NCBI GenBank assembly: GCA_045615345.1 | Contig: JAZLER010000020.1 | Location: 61,562 to 125,561, forward strand | Source: Fumia sp045615345 | GTDB lineage: Bacteria; Bacillota; Clostridia; Oscillospirales; Ruminococcaceae | Direction of reading: 5' to 3' | DNA: 64,000 bases | Shown: one piece after another, positions 9,601 through 15,835 of the stretch | How positions within the stretch are numbered: position 1 is the stretch's first letter | Layout: each line of letters starts with the position of its first letter | The notes under the pieces: generated by a model | Told to the model about the DNA's origin: nothing | The model's input: the letters and a program-made list of their open reading frames with translations, nothing else | Database searches by the model: none | Made by a program: the position numbers and the translations under genes

Positions 9601-9686
9601 TGATATGTCTCAGCATGTGCAGAAATATTACTAAAAATAGTGATTACCATCGTAAGTGCTAAAACCAAACTCAGGATTTTTTTCAT
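6669..9686 (-). CDS. Secreted BspA-type LRR protein with C-terminal dockerin-like domain
   Basis: This 1005-residue protein starts at ATG 9686, 7 nt after GGAGG; a TTG five codons upstream lies inside the ribosome binding site. A signal peptide (about 1-26, ending SAHAE) is followed by a Gly/Tyr-rich repeated region (about 60-420, with units like MYIYGGNI and MEIYGGKF) that resembles a right-handed beta-helix. Then come BspA-type leucine-rich repeats (about 470-840, units like SIGDYAFRSC and SVDIPDTITSIG), a beta-sandwich of carboxypeptidase-regulatory type (about 850-925), and a C-terminal pair of dockerin-like calcium-loop repeats (GDVTGDGFLNGIDTLHINRKIA and a degenerate second copy with INSSDVLQINRKIA). 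The last part should bind a cohesin; the neighbouring gene encodes a candidate. An adhesin or host/plant-surface binding role is inferred from BspA relatives. No enzymatic motif was recognised. Confidence 0.85.
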   Translation of the reverse strand: MKKILSLVLALTMVITIFSNISAHAETYHTHYTCGNICDHDTAHDQFTMSVFTTYSSSGRCYLNSNVTMHRDLVIDDDMTLCLNGNTLKFTEDHGIVVSEGATFEICDCVVGGEIWQALNTNSKVCDIISNMGEMYIYGGNIATRGERGIARIYNVGIMEIYGGKFGADIYNDGAMKIYSGNIIGNANYGAALNNEYDGEMYIYDSIIKSDYAVSNFGTMKIYDTILETDLENEINSHEAILNCRSLYLKGVHVKTSLNVAIACCTTSDPMSGRIITPWLNIFDSVVETDASENGIAIDNSGGEMNVYTSTISGKYIGIRSSSSIYGAKCTIREGTVINGGAYGIYNDTTEYAAANTCFSKLAVNDGNIVNSIYINFPETLWYYNTSSTTDIYIDETNFETGIFGYGSSVSCLELKNQDYYLYELGGTIYIDLPIIGANGDDVKWRLSRDGILTIYGNGQMKDFYSTLDRPWHDTKLGIDIKEAIIEDGITHIGMSAFEYLNITKVAIPNSVKTIGNYAFMNCQSLEEVIIPSGITEIPRSAFNQCVLLNKITIPETITSIDDNAFFNCSTLTDVYYSGTKKEWDKISIGNSNGYITNANIHFTGIYSGACGDNLTWTYSDELLTISGEGDMYDYTSSDFPWCDYKDSIKSVVIEEGVTSIGSYAFYTCESLVSVDIPDTITSIGASAFRGCTSVLSIEIPDAVTNIGDYAFRSCKAIETIKIPDGVVNIGFSAFSWCEALTDIDIPDTVKSIGEDAFRGCISLIAIEIPDSVTSIGNNAFRGCSLLHSIKIPDTITDIGTYAFSGCNNLIYVYYGNSGEKWNDITIGKGNDSLLNANIYFTIILFKVSGSFKAFGNDTKTTLIELLNDGEVVDTKIVTGNSGTYTFEDVQEGTYTIRVSKTKHATRDYEIAVAGEDATQDVEIWTYGDVTGDGFLNGIDTLHINRKIAHLSSLFDKGTEELKAYRFKVANVTGAVGTDKVINSSDVLQINRKIAYLSSAFDRIA

Positions 9687-9726
9687 AATTTTTTCCTCCA
9701 AAAGTTATTTTAATTCACCACATTTA

Positions 9727-9755
9727 ATTTTACTCCTACAAATCACAAAAGTCAA
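9727..9755 (-). promoter_or_regulatory. Promoter of the LRR-dockerin gene
   Basis: On the minus strand TTGACT (9750-9755) is followed after exactly 17 nt by TAAAAT (9727-9732), about 40 nt before the start codon. The same hexamers and spacing, with TTTT after the -35, precede the genes at 10095-11114 and 63277-64000. Confidence 0.75.
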
Positions 9756-9800
9756 CAAAAGGATTATTTTTTATATTTTGGTAACACCTCATCACATTCT

Positions 9801-9902
9801 CTCCCTCCGTCTTTTGCTCCGCAAAATCCACCTCCCCCGTCAGGAGGAGGCAAGGCTTCCCTTGTCAGGGAAGCTGTCAGCGAACGCTGACTGAAGGGTA
9901 GT
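9801..9902. repeat. Two bipartite palindromic repeats, head to head
   Basis: The first (9801-9853) reads, on the minus strand, as GGGAGGTGG, then a palindrome around TTTTGCGGAGCAAAA, then ACGGAGGGA: the same plan as 6517-6567. The second (about 9852-9902) on the plus strand has CTTCCCT/AGGGAAG, then GTCAGCG/CGCTGAC, then GAAGGGTAGT. Thus two related element families abut here in opposite orientation, in the 408-nt gap upstream of the LRR-dockerin gene. Confidence 0.65.
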
Positions 9903-10056
9903 CATCTCGTTGCGAAGCAACTCATAACTTTGCCGAAGGCACATTTTAAAATCCGTTCGGAATAGCCGAACACCATAACATTTTGCAAAGGAAAATATTT
10001 CATTACGAAGTAATTTCATACACAAAGTGGATTTCACCCGCCATAGGCGGATTTCA
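9903..10056. repeat. Array of mini-hairpins
   Basis: A chain of short palindromes: GTTGC-GAA-GCAAC (9909-9921), GCC-GAA-GGC (about 9932-9940), GTTCGG-AATAG-CCGAAC (9955-9971), ATTAC-GAA-GTAAT (about 10002-10014), CCGCC-ATA-GGCGG (10038-10050). The later ones are separated by ATTTCA(T/C). No coding frame is supported. It looks like a composite of dispersed repeat units filling the rest of the gap before the cohesin-like gene. Confidence 0.55.
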
Positions 10057-10060
10057 TTAA

Positions 10061-10088
10061 AAAAGAGGTTCCAAAAGGAACCTCTTTT
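10061..10088. terminator. Bidirectional terminator after the cohesin-like gene
   Basis: A perfect 12-bp stem, AAAAGAGGTTCC (10061-10072) with GGAACCTCTTTT (10077-10088), around AAAA. On the minus strand it directly follows the stop codon and ends in T-rich sequence. Confidence 0.92.
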
Positions 10089-10094
10089 AATTTC

Positions 10095-11114
10095 TTATTT
10101 CACCCAAACGCCCGAAGCGTTGATTGTGTATCCGTCAACTACTGTGTTTGTTACCATAGCACCTGATGCATTCAAGTAGTACCAGTTGCCACCGTCAACA
10201 ATCCAGCCTGTTGCCATAGCGCCGGAGGGTTTCATAAAGTACCAGGTGTTGCCATCTTTAACCCAGCCTGTTGCCATAGTACCGGAAGATTTCATAAAGT
10301 ACCAGGAATTACCGTCTTTAACCCAGCCTGTTGCCATAGCACCGGAAGATTTCATAAAGTACCAGGAATTACCATCTTTAACCCAGCCAGTTTTCATAGC
10401 ACCTGTGTTTGCATCGAGGTAATACCACAAAATGCCATCTTTGAACCAGCCTTTTTTAGCTGTACCATTTGCGTAATAGTACCAGGAGTTACCGCTCTTT
10501 GTCCAGCCTGAAGAAGCTACGGGTTTAACTTCTTCTTTTTCGGGTGCTGAGGAAGTATTACCGGAAGAAGTGCTACCGGAAGAAGTATTGTTGGAAGAAG
10601 TATTTCCTGAAGAAACTTTTACAACTTTTTTTACATTTCCGGGATCGGGAGTGATTATTGCAGGCATCAAAGTAGCATCGTTGAATTTACCTGTTACGCA
10701 ATAATCGATAACTTCAAATACTTTATCGCCTTTTACAGCGGAGCTTTTAACCTTGAAGTCAACAGACAAAAGCAAAGTACCGTTCGGGATATCGGTATTG
10801 GCATCGAATGTGGGGTCAACCCATGCGATAGCAACATTACCTGCGGCATTACAGCCTTCAAGACTCGGCTGCATATCGGCATACTTAGCTTCGTGAATTT
10901 TTACTATTTCGAAAGCATCATTGTCAAAAGTGAAATTCACACCAACTGAAGAAGCCCTTACATCACCTGTAAGTGTGAAAGATACATTGAATGTTTCTCC
11001 TGTTGCAACTTTATCTTTACTGATAACAAATGCATCGGTAGCTGCAAACGCTGTTGTCTGCATCATAGAGAACAACATACAAAAAGCAATTAAACTTGTG
11101 AGAATTTTTTTCAT
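10095..11114 (-). CDS. Secreted cohesin-like protein anchored by choline-binding repeats
   Basis: The ATG at 11114 follows AGGAGGT and gives 339 residues; 14 further upstream codons are probably untranslated. A signal peptide (about 1-25, ending TAFA) is followed by one domain (about 26-165) that fits the cohesin/CBM-like beta-sandwich: an ATGETFNVSFTLTG strand, FTFDNDAFEIVKI, NGTLLLSVDFKVKSSAVKGDKVFEV. A Ser/Thr/Asn-rich linker (about 170-200) leads to six or seven choline-binding-type repeats (units such as GWVKDGNSWYFMKSSGAMAT, 205-339). The repeats would hold the protein on teichoic acid or other wall polymer; the cohesin-like domain could capture a dockerin, and the next gene on the same strand encodes one. 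Repeats 3-5 are nearly identical in DNA, suggesting recent duplication. Confidence 0.8.
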   Translation of the reverse strand: MKKILTSLIAFCMLFSMMQTTAFAATDAFVISKDKVATGETFNVSFTLTGDVRASSVGVNFTFDNDAFEIVKIHEAKYADMQPSLEGCNAAGNVAIAWVDPTFDANTDIPNGTLLLSVDFKVKSSAVKGDKVFEVIDYCVTGKFNDATLMPAIITPDPGNVKKVVKVSSGNTSSNNTSSGSTSSGNTSSAPEKEEVKPVASSGWTKSGNSWYYYANGTAKKGWFKDGILWYYLDANTGAMKTGWVKDGNSWYFMKSSGAMATGWVKDGNSWYFMKSSGTMATGWVKDGNTWYFMKPSGAMATGWIVDGGNWYYLNASGAMVTNTVVDGYTINASGVWVK

Positions 11115-11146
11115 AATTTTACCTCCTGAATTTAATAGGTTATTAT

Positions 11147-11175
11147 ATTTTACCACTAAATCAGATAAAAGTCAA
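11147..11175 (-). promoter_or_regulatory. Promoter of the cohesin-like gene
   Basis: TTGACT (11170-11175, minus strand) and TAAAAT (11147-11152) are 17 nt apart, about 33 nt before the start codon. Hexamers, spacing and the TTTT after the -35 are the same as for the LRR-dockerin gene. Confidence 0.78.
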
Positions 11176-11178
11176 CAA

Positions 11179-11204
11179 AAACCCTCTTGGAAACAAGAGG
11201 GTTT
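11179..11204 (-). terminator. Terminator after glycyl-tRNA synthetase
   Basis: A stem of AACCCTCTTG with CAAGAGGGTT around GAAA, followed on the minus strand by TTTTTG. It lies 4 nt past the stop codon and immediately precedes the promoter of the next minus-strand gene. Confidence 0.88.
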
Positions 11205-11208
11205 GATT

Positions 11209-12588
11209 TTAGAAATGAATTTTTTCTTCGATGTAGGAAACGAGTTCGGAAATGGGAAGTCTTATCTGTTCCATTGTATCACGATCTCTTATGGTAACTG
11301 CGTTGTCTTCCAAAGACTCAAAGTCAAAAGTAACGCAGAAAGGAGTACCGATTTCGTCCTGACGGCGGTAGCGTTTACCGATAGCACCTGCATCGTCAAA
11401 GTCAACCATAAACTTGTCAGCGAGAAGCTCGTAAACTTTGGTAGCTTCTTCGGAAAGCTTTTTGGAGAGAGGCAACACTGCAACCTTGAAAGGAGCGAGT
11501 GCAGGATGGAGATGCATAACAGTTCTTTCGGTGCCGTCTTCAAGCTGTTCGATGTCGAAAGCTTCACAGAGGAAAGCAAGTGCTACACGGTCTGCACCAA
11601 GAGAGGGCTCAACAACATAAGGGATATATTTTTCGCCTGTTTCCTGGTCGAAATATTCCATAGATTTTGTGGAATGATTCTGATGCTGTGTAAGATCGAA
11701 GTCAGTTCTGTCAGCGATACCCCAGAGTTCTCCCCAGCCAAACGGGAACATAAACTCGATATCGGTTGTAGCGTTGGAATAATGGGAAAGTTCTTCCTGT
11801 TCGTGGTCACGGAGCTTGATGTTTTCTTCCTTGATGCCCAAAGACAAGAGCCAGTTTTTGCAGAAATCTTTCCAGTAAGCGAACCATTCAAGGTCGGTAC
11901 CGGGTTTGCAGAAGAATTCAAGTTCCATCTGTTCAAACTCACGGGTACGGAATGTGAAGTTGCCGGGAGTGATTTCGTTACGGAAAGATTTACCAACCTG
12001 ACCGATGCCGAAAGGAATTTTTTTGCGTGTTGTACGCTGAACGCTTGTGAAGTTTACAAAGATACCCTGAGCAGTTTCAGGACGAAGATAAATTTCGTTT
12101 TTAGCATCTTCTGTAACACCCTGGAAAGTTTTGAACATAAGGTTGAACTTGCGGATTTCAGTGAAGTTTTTCTTGCCACAGTCGGGACATTTGATGTCAT
12201 TTTCTTCAATAAACTGCATCATCTGTTCGTTGGACCAGCCGTTGGGAACAACGCCTGCCTGTTCTTCGATAAGATGGTCAGCACGGTGACGGGTTTTACA
12301 TTCTTTACAGTCCATCAAGGGGTCAGAAAATCCGCCTACATGACCGGATGCAACCCAAACCTGAGGGTTCATAAGAAGTGCAGCATCGATACCTACATTG
12401 TAGGGGGACTGCTGGATAAATTTCTTCCACCATGCGCGTTTTACATTGTTTTTGAATTCGACACCCAAAGGGCCGTAGTCCCATGTATTGGAAAGACCGC
12501 CGTAGATTTCACTACCGGGGTAGACAAAACCTCTGCCTTTACAGAGATTTACGATTTGTGCCATGGTTTTTTCGCTATTCTTAAGCAT
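11209..12588 (-). CDS. glyQS: Glycyl-tRNA synthetase, homodimeric type
   Basis: The 459-residue protein has the class II fold of the alpha2 glycyl-tRNA synthetases: motif 1 region GFVYPGSEIYGGLSNTWDYGPLG at the N-terminus, a zinc-type insertion with CPDCGK, motif 2 with FRNEITPGNFTFRTREFEQMELEFF, motif 3 around GADRVALAFLCEAF, and a C-terminal anticodon-binding domain (APFKVAVLPLSKK onward). It charges tRNA-Gly with glycine in the cytosol. The start ATG follows GGAGGT at 12598-12603 (minus strand). I saw no T-box in the 188 nt upstream. It sits alone among surface-protein genes. Confidence 0.96.
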   Translation of the reverse strand: MLKNSEKTMAQIVNLCKGRGFVYPGSEIYGGLSNTWDYGPLGVEFKNNVKRAWWKKFIQQSPYNVGIDAALLMNPQVWVASGHVGGFSDPLMDCKECKTRHRADHLIEEQAGVVPNGWSNEQMMQFIEENDIKCPDCGKKNFTEIRKFNLMFKTFQGVTEDAKNEIYLRPETAQGIFVNFTSVQRTTRKKIPFGIGQVGKSFRNEITPGNFTFRTREFEQMELEFFCKPGTDLEWFAYWKDFCKNWLLSLGIKEENIKLRDHEQEELSHYSNATTDIEFMFPFGWGELWGIADRTDFDLTQHQNHSTKSMEYFDQETGEKYIPYVVEPSLGADRVALAFLCEAFDIEQLEDGTERTVMHLHPALAPFKVAVLPLSKKLSEEATKVYELLADKFMVDFDDAGAIGKRYRRQDEIGTPFCVTFDFESLEDNAVTIRDRDTMEQIRLPISELVSYIEEKIHF

Positions 12589-12701
12589 TTACAATTACCT
12601 CCGAAAAATTTTACTGTTCTTTTCTATTTTAAATAAAATATTAAAATAAGTCAAGGAATTTCTTAATTTTTGACAATTTATATGGAAATTTGCGGTTTTT
12701 C

Positions 12702-12730
12702 TTTACCAAATTGAAAAAGTATGATATAAT
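12702..12730 (+). promoter_or_regulatory. Promoter of the LRR/choline-binding protein gene
   Basis: TTTACC (12702-12707), 17 nt, then a perfect TATAAT (12725-12730), 46 nt before the ATG. The -35 matches 4 of 6. Confidence 0.65.
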
Positions 12731-12776
12731 ATAGTTAACCTGATGGGCGTATTTTAAAAAAAGAAAGGTGATAAGA

Positions 12777-14648
12777 ATGAAAATGAGAAAAATAATAGCT
12801 TTCTTTGTTACTGTGGCGATGTTGATGTCGGCTACATATATCACGGCTTTTGCGGCAAGTGATACTGTAATTGCTTCGTCAAAATTTGACTCGAAAATTT
12901 ACGATATTCTCGTAAAAATGGCAGATTTAAACGGTGATGGTGAGCTCTCGCAGGATGAGCTTAATGGTATTACCCGTATCGATTTGAGCAACAAGGACCT
13001 TACTTCTTTGAAAGGCCTTTCTTATCTTAAAAGACTTACCTATCTTGATGCATCATATAACTCTATACGAAACATCAACGATATTTACAGCCTGAAGAAA
13101 CTCGAATACCTCGACCTTTCCAATAATGAAATAGCATATATTGATGACCTCGAGGATATGAGCAAAATCGTTGAACTTAATCTGAGTCACAACAGTATTG
13201 AAGATATAACAGTGCTTGAAAATATGCCTGATCTTACTTACCTTGACTTAAGTTATAACGAGATAAGCTTTACTTACGAGCTTGAAGACCTTGTATCTCT
13301 CGAAAGTCTTGTAATTGACAACAACTATATTGCGAGAATAGGCACTCTTCCTACCTCAATAACATATCTCAGTATCAGCAATAACTCTTTGCAGAACTTA
13401 GGCGGAATTGAAAATTTGAGACGCCTTGTCTACCTCGATGTGAGCAATAATCAGCTTAATAATGTTGACGACCTCGAAAAACTTACAAAACTTAAAACAT
13501 TGTATCTTGATAATAACAAGATTACAGACCTCAAATATTTCCCCGGCGTTAAAGACTGTGTTATAGGGCTTGCCTATAACCTTATCGATTTAAATAATGC
13601 AGACCAGCAGGAAAAAATCGAAGACATTGATGAACTGAACAGTGTAAGCGTTATCCCTCAGTATCTTAAAGGCTGGCAGAAAGAGGGAGATTATTACTAC
13701 TACCTCTTGGATGATAAAGGTACCTTTGCGACAGGCAAACACACCATCGGCGGTGTGGATTATGTCTTTGACTCAAACGGCAGATGGTCCGAAGACGGAG
13801 AGGTTCCCCCTGAATCTTCCGAAGAATCATCGGAGCCTTCTGAAGAATCTTCCGAACCTGTGACTCCCGAAAGTCCCTCCGATGCCAACATCGAAACTCC
13901 GAGCGGAAAATGGATGCTCGAAAACGGAAGTTATTATTTCCTTAAAAATGACGGCACAAAAGCACTGGGCTTTAACAAAATAGATGGTCAGGTTTACTAT
14001 TTTGACTCTGCAACCGGACTTATGAAAACCGGCTGGCTTAACTTGAACGGTAACTATTATTACTTCCATTCCAGTGGTAGAAGACTCACAGGTTGGGTTA
14101 AATACGATACCGCCTGGTACTATATGGATCCTGCTACTGCTGTTATGAAAACCGGTTGGCATGAGGAAAACGGTAGTTGGTATTATCTGCAGAGCTGGGG
14201 CGGTATGGCTGTAAAATGGTGCCTCGACAGAAACACTTGGTACTATTTCAATGCAGACGGAACAATGGTATCAGATATGTGGGTTGACTCACACGATAAA
14301 TCCACAAAACTTTACCTTAAGGCTGACGGCGGTATGGCCGTGCGCTGGACTCAGGTAGGGGATAAATGGTACTATTTTGATAACGACGGTTATATGAAGA
14401 AAAATTACTGGATCAAAACTTCCGATGGCAAGACCTGGTGCTATCTCAAAGACGATGGTACGATGGCGACAGGATGGAACACAATTGATGGTGCTACCTA
14501 CTATATGCAGTCGTCAAATGGTTATTGTGTAATCGGATGGAACAAGATTGACGGCAAGACCTATCATTTTAACAATTATGCAAAACTTGATAAAAACACC
14601 GTAATTGACGGATACAAAGTAGATGCAAACGGCGTTTGGGTAAAATAA
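12777..14648 (+). CDS. Secreted LRR protein with choline-binding-type repeats
   Basis: The 623-residue protein starts at ATG 12777 after AAAGGTG; a GTG at 12768 lies within that site and was not used. After the signal peptide (about 1-27) comes one EF-hand-like loop (DLNGDGELSQDE, 50-61), then about nine internalin-like 22-residue leucine-rich repeats (65-275, e.g. LEYLDLSNNEIAYIDDLEDM). A Ser/Glu/Pro linker (about 350-375) separates these from choline-binding-type repeats that continue to the C-terminus (units such as GWHEENGSWYYLQSWGGMAVK). The layout suggests a wall-associated ligand-binding protein, by analogy with internalins; the ligand is unknown. The C-terminal ending VDGYKVDANGVWVK is almost the same as that of the cohesin-like protein, so the anchors are related. 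Confidence 0.85.
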   Translation: MKMRKIIAFFVTVAMLMSATYITAFAASDTVIASSKFDSKIYDILVKMADLNGDGELSQDELNGITRIDLSNKDLTSLKGLSYLKRLTYLDASYNSIRNINDIYSLKKLEYLDLSNNEIAYIDDLEDMSKIVELNLSHNSIEDITVLENMPDLTYLDLSYNEISFTYELEDLVSLESLVIDNNYIARIGTLPTSITYLSISNNSLQNLGGIENLRRLVYLDVSNNQLNNVDDLEKLTKLKTLYLDNNKITDLKYFPGVKDCVIGLAYNLIDLNNADQQEKIEDIDELNSVSVIPQYLKGWQKEGDYYYYLLDDKGTFATGKHTIGGVDYVFDSNGRWSEDGEVPPESSEESSEPSEESSEPVTPESPSDANIETPSGKWMLENGSYYFLKNDGTKALGFNKIDGQVYYFDSATGLMKTGWLNLNGNYYYFHSSGRRLTGWVKYDTAWYYMDPATAVMKTGWHEENGSWYYLQSWGGMAVKWCLDRNTWYYFNADGTMVSDMWVDSHDKSTKLYLKADGGMAVRWTQVGDKWYYFDNDGYMKKNYWIKTSDGKTWCYLKDDGTMATGWNTIDGATYYMQSSNGYCVIGWNKIDGKTYHFNNYAKLDKNTVIDGYKVDANGVWVK

Positions 14649-14650
14649 TT

Positions 14651-15158
14651 AAAAAGCCACCTTCGGCGCCTTCAATTAGGGAGAAATCGGTTTTTCACGA
14701 ATATTTGCTCCGCCTTATTGTCACAAAACCTTGTAAGACATCAAGTATTACTGCGTTTTTGTGACTTCAAGGCAAAACAAATATATTCGTTATAATGAGT
14801 ATCGAAAAAAGAAATAGTGAAAGACTTCACTATTTCTTTATAAAATCAAAGATTTTAAACAAATTTCAAAAATTTGTCGATACTCATTGCAATGGGATGA
14901 AGCACAATTTGTTAAATTATCAAATTGTGCAAAGCCGATATTATCGGCTTGTCGAAATAATTATAATATTTCGACATTCTATCACCATTACAAAACTGTA
15001 AAGCACCCAAATCATTAACTTTTTTGATGAAATAAAAGGCAAAAGCCTATGGTAATGCTGACGCATACCATAGGCTTTTAACATATTAGTTCGCAAATAA
15101 AGTAATGATTTGGGCGAATTATCCCTAAATGAAGGCGCCGTTCGGAGCATCTTTTTTT
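14651..15158 (+). ncRNA. Large multi-arm folded element, candidate structured RNA or foldback element
   Basis: No believable gene occupies this stretch, yet nearly all of it can pair. A closing helix joins 14664-14682 to 15122-15140 (18 of 19 pairs). Inside are: a long arm 14697-14790 (7 bp 14697-14703/14784-14790, then 14712-14716/14769-14773, 14720-14724/14761-14765, 14730-14733/14742-14745); a branched arm closed by a perfect 12-bp helix 14794-14805/14877-14888 holding three hairpins (14 bp perfect at 14808-14821/14826-14839, 6 bp at 14842-14847/14851-14856, 6 bp at 14860-14865/14871-14876); a 10-bp hairpin 14902-14911/14921-14930; 8 bp at 14932-14939/14943-14950; 9 bp at 14951-14959/14967-14975; and an arm closed by 12 bp, 15006-15017/15103-15114, containing a 17-bp hairpin with one bulged A, 15041-15058/15063-15079. 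A run of seven T (15152-15158) follows the closing helix. I did not recognise a known family. Confidence 0.6.
15151..15158 (+). terminator. T-run closing the folded element
   Basis: CTTTTTTT lies 11 nt past the 3' arm of the 18-bp closing helix and can pair in part with AAAAAG at 14651-14656. It could terminate a transcript that includes the element or read from the upstream surface-protein gene. Confidence 0.5.
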
Positions 15159-15211
15159 ATGAGATAAATTCCTATTAATTTGTATAATATGACAAAATTC
15201 GGTGAGAACCA

Positions 15212-15240
15212 TTGTAATTTTGGGTTAACAGTGGTACAAT
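15212..15240 (+). promoter_or_regulatory. Candidate promoter of the pilus operon
   Basis: TTGTAA (15212-15217), 17 nt, then TACAAT (15235-15240). It is the best match in the 236 nt between the folded element and the first pilus-locus gene and would leave a leader of about 150 nt. An inverted repeat (CAAAATT at 15193-15199 with AATTTTG at 15216-15222) overlaps the -35 and could be an operator. The remaining bases hold no other feature I can support. Confidence 0.45.
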
Positions 15241-15394
15241 AAAGTGTCGAGTTATGACCAAAAACGCAATTTTGACATCTGATATTACATTGTCATTCAA
15301 AAATACATATTAATTTTTTAAAATATTATCAGTTTCACCCGATCAAACAATATATCAAGAGATTCATTAAAATACTGTGGGAGGAGTTTTATAT

Positions 15395-15817
15395 ATGATA
15401 ACCAAGGAACTGAAGCGATTAAGCAGACGCGAACTTGTAGATATTATTTACCAGATGAAAAAAAACGAGCAGGAAATGCAAGACGAAATTGCCTCTCTCA
15501 AAGAGTCTATTGAAGACAGACGAATCAGGATATCTGAATCAGGTTCCATTGCTGATGCGGCATTGGCTGTTACAAATGTATTCTCTGCCGCACAGGATGC
15601 GGCAGAAATTTATCTGCAGGAAATTCTCAGCATGAAAGAGGATGCAGAAAAAGAATGTGCAAGGAAGGTTGAAGAAGCTAAAGAAGAAGCAGAACAAATT
15701 ATAGCAAACGCCGAGAAACAATTCAATGAATTAAAAGCTTATTATCAGGTAGAATACGAAAAATGTAAGCAGCTTCACCAGGAGATAGAGCATCTTGAAC
15801 AGATGAGAAAACAATAA
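15395..15817 (+). CDS. Coiled-coil protein of unknown function, first gene of pilus operon
   Basis: A 140-residue, highly charged protein. The ATG at 15395 follows GGGAGGAG at 15379-15386; an ORF start 18 nt earlier lies before that site. Two helical stretches can be seen: an N-terminal one (KELKRLSRRELVDIIYQMKKNEQEMQ) and a long Glu/Lys/Ala-rich coiled coil (about 60-140, with EAKEEAEQIIANAEKQ resembling DivIVA-type or ATP-synthase b-type coils). It has no signal peptide or membrane segment, so it is probably cytosolic. It is 18 nt upstream of the signal peptidase gene and so likely belongs to the pilus operon, perhaps organising the assembly site; that role is a guess. Confidence 0.7.
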   Translation: MITKELKRLSRRELVDIIYQMKKNEQEMQDEIASLKESIEDRRIRISESGSIADAALAVTNVFSAAQDAAEIYLQEILSMKEDAEKECARKVEEAKEEAEQIIANAEKQFNELKAYYQVEYEKCKQLHQEIEHLEQMRKQ

Positions 15818-15835
15818 TCTTGAGAGGTTATAAAA

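Noticed and set aside
9903..10056. CRISPR array
   Set aside because: The hairpin chain has changing arms and irregular spacing, with no constant 25-40 nt repeat and no cas genes in the window.
10186..10422. Plus-strand ORF and tandem DNA repeats
   Set aside because: The near-identical units of about 60 nt are the choline-binding repeats of the minus-strand gene, not an independent element.
10921..12636. 571-codon plus-strand ORF
   Set aside because: It is antisense to two clear genes (cohesin-like and glyQS), crosses the intergenic terminator and has no family features; codon bias of the real genes leaves this frame open.
11208..12776. T-box upstream of glyQS or leuS
   Set aside because: I looked for the AGGGTGGNACCGCG antiterminator word and a long leader upstream of both synthetase genes and found neither.
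14794..14888. tRNA-like cloverleaf
   Set aside because: A 12-bp closing helix and three hairpins, but no GTTCGA-type T-loop, no anticodon-loop pattern and no CCA context.
14795..15150. Two short ORFs (plus 14795-15001, minus 14941-15150)
   Set aside because: They lie wholly within the folded element, have no ribosome binding site and translate its hairpin arms into low-complexity sequence.
14649..15394. Retron or group II intron
   Set aside because: No reverse transcriptase gene is nearby and the fold does not show group II domain V features.
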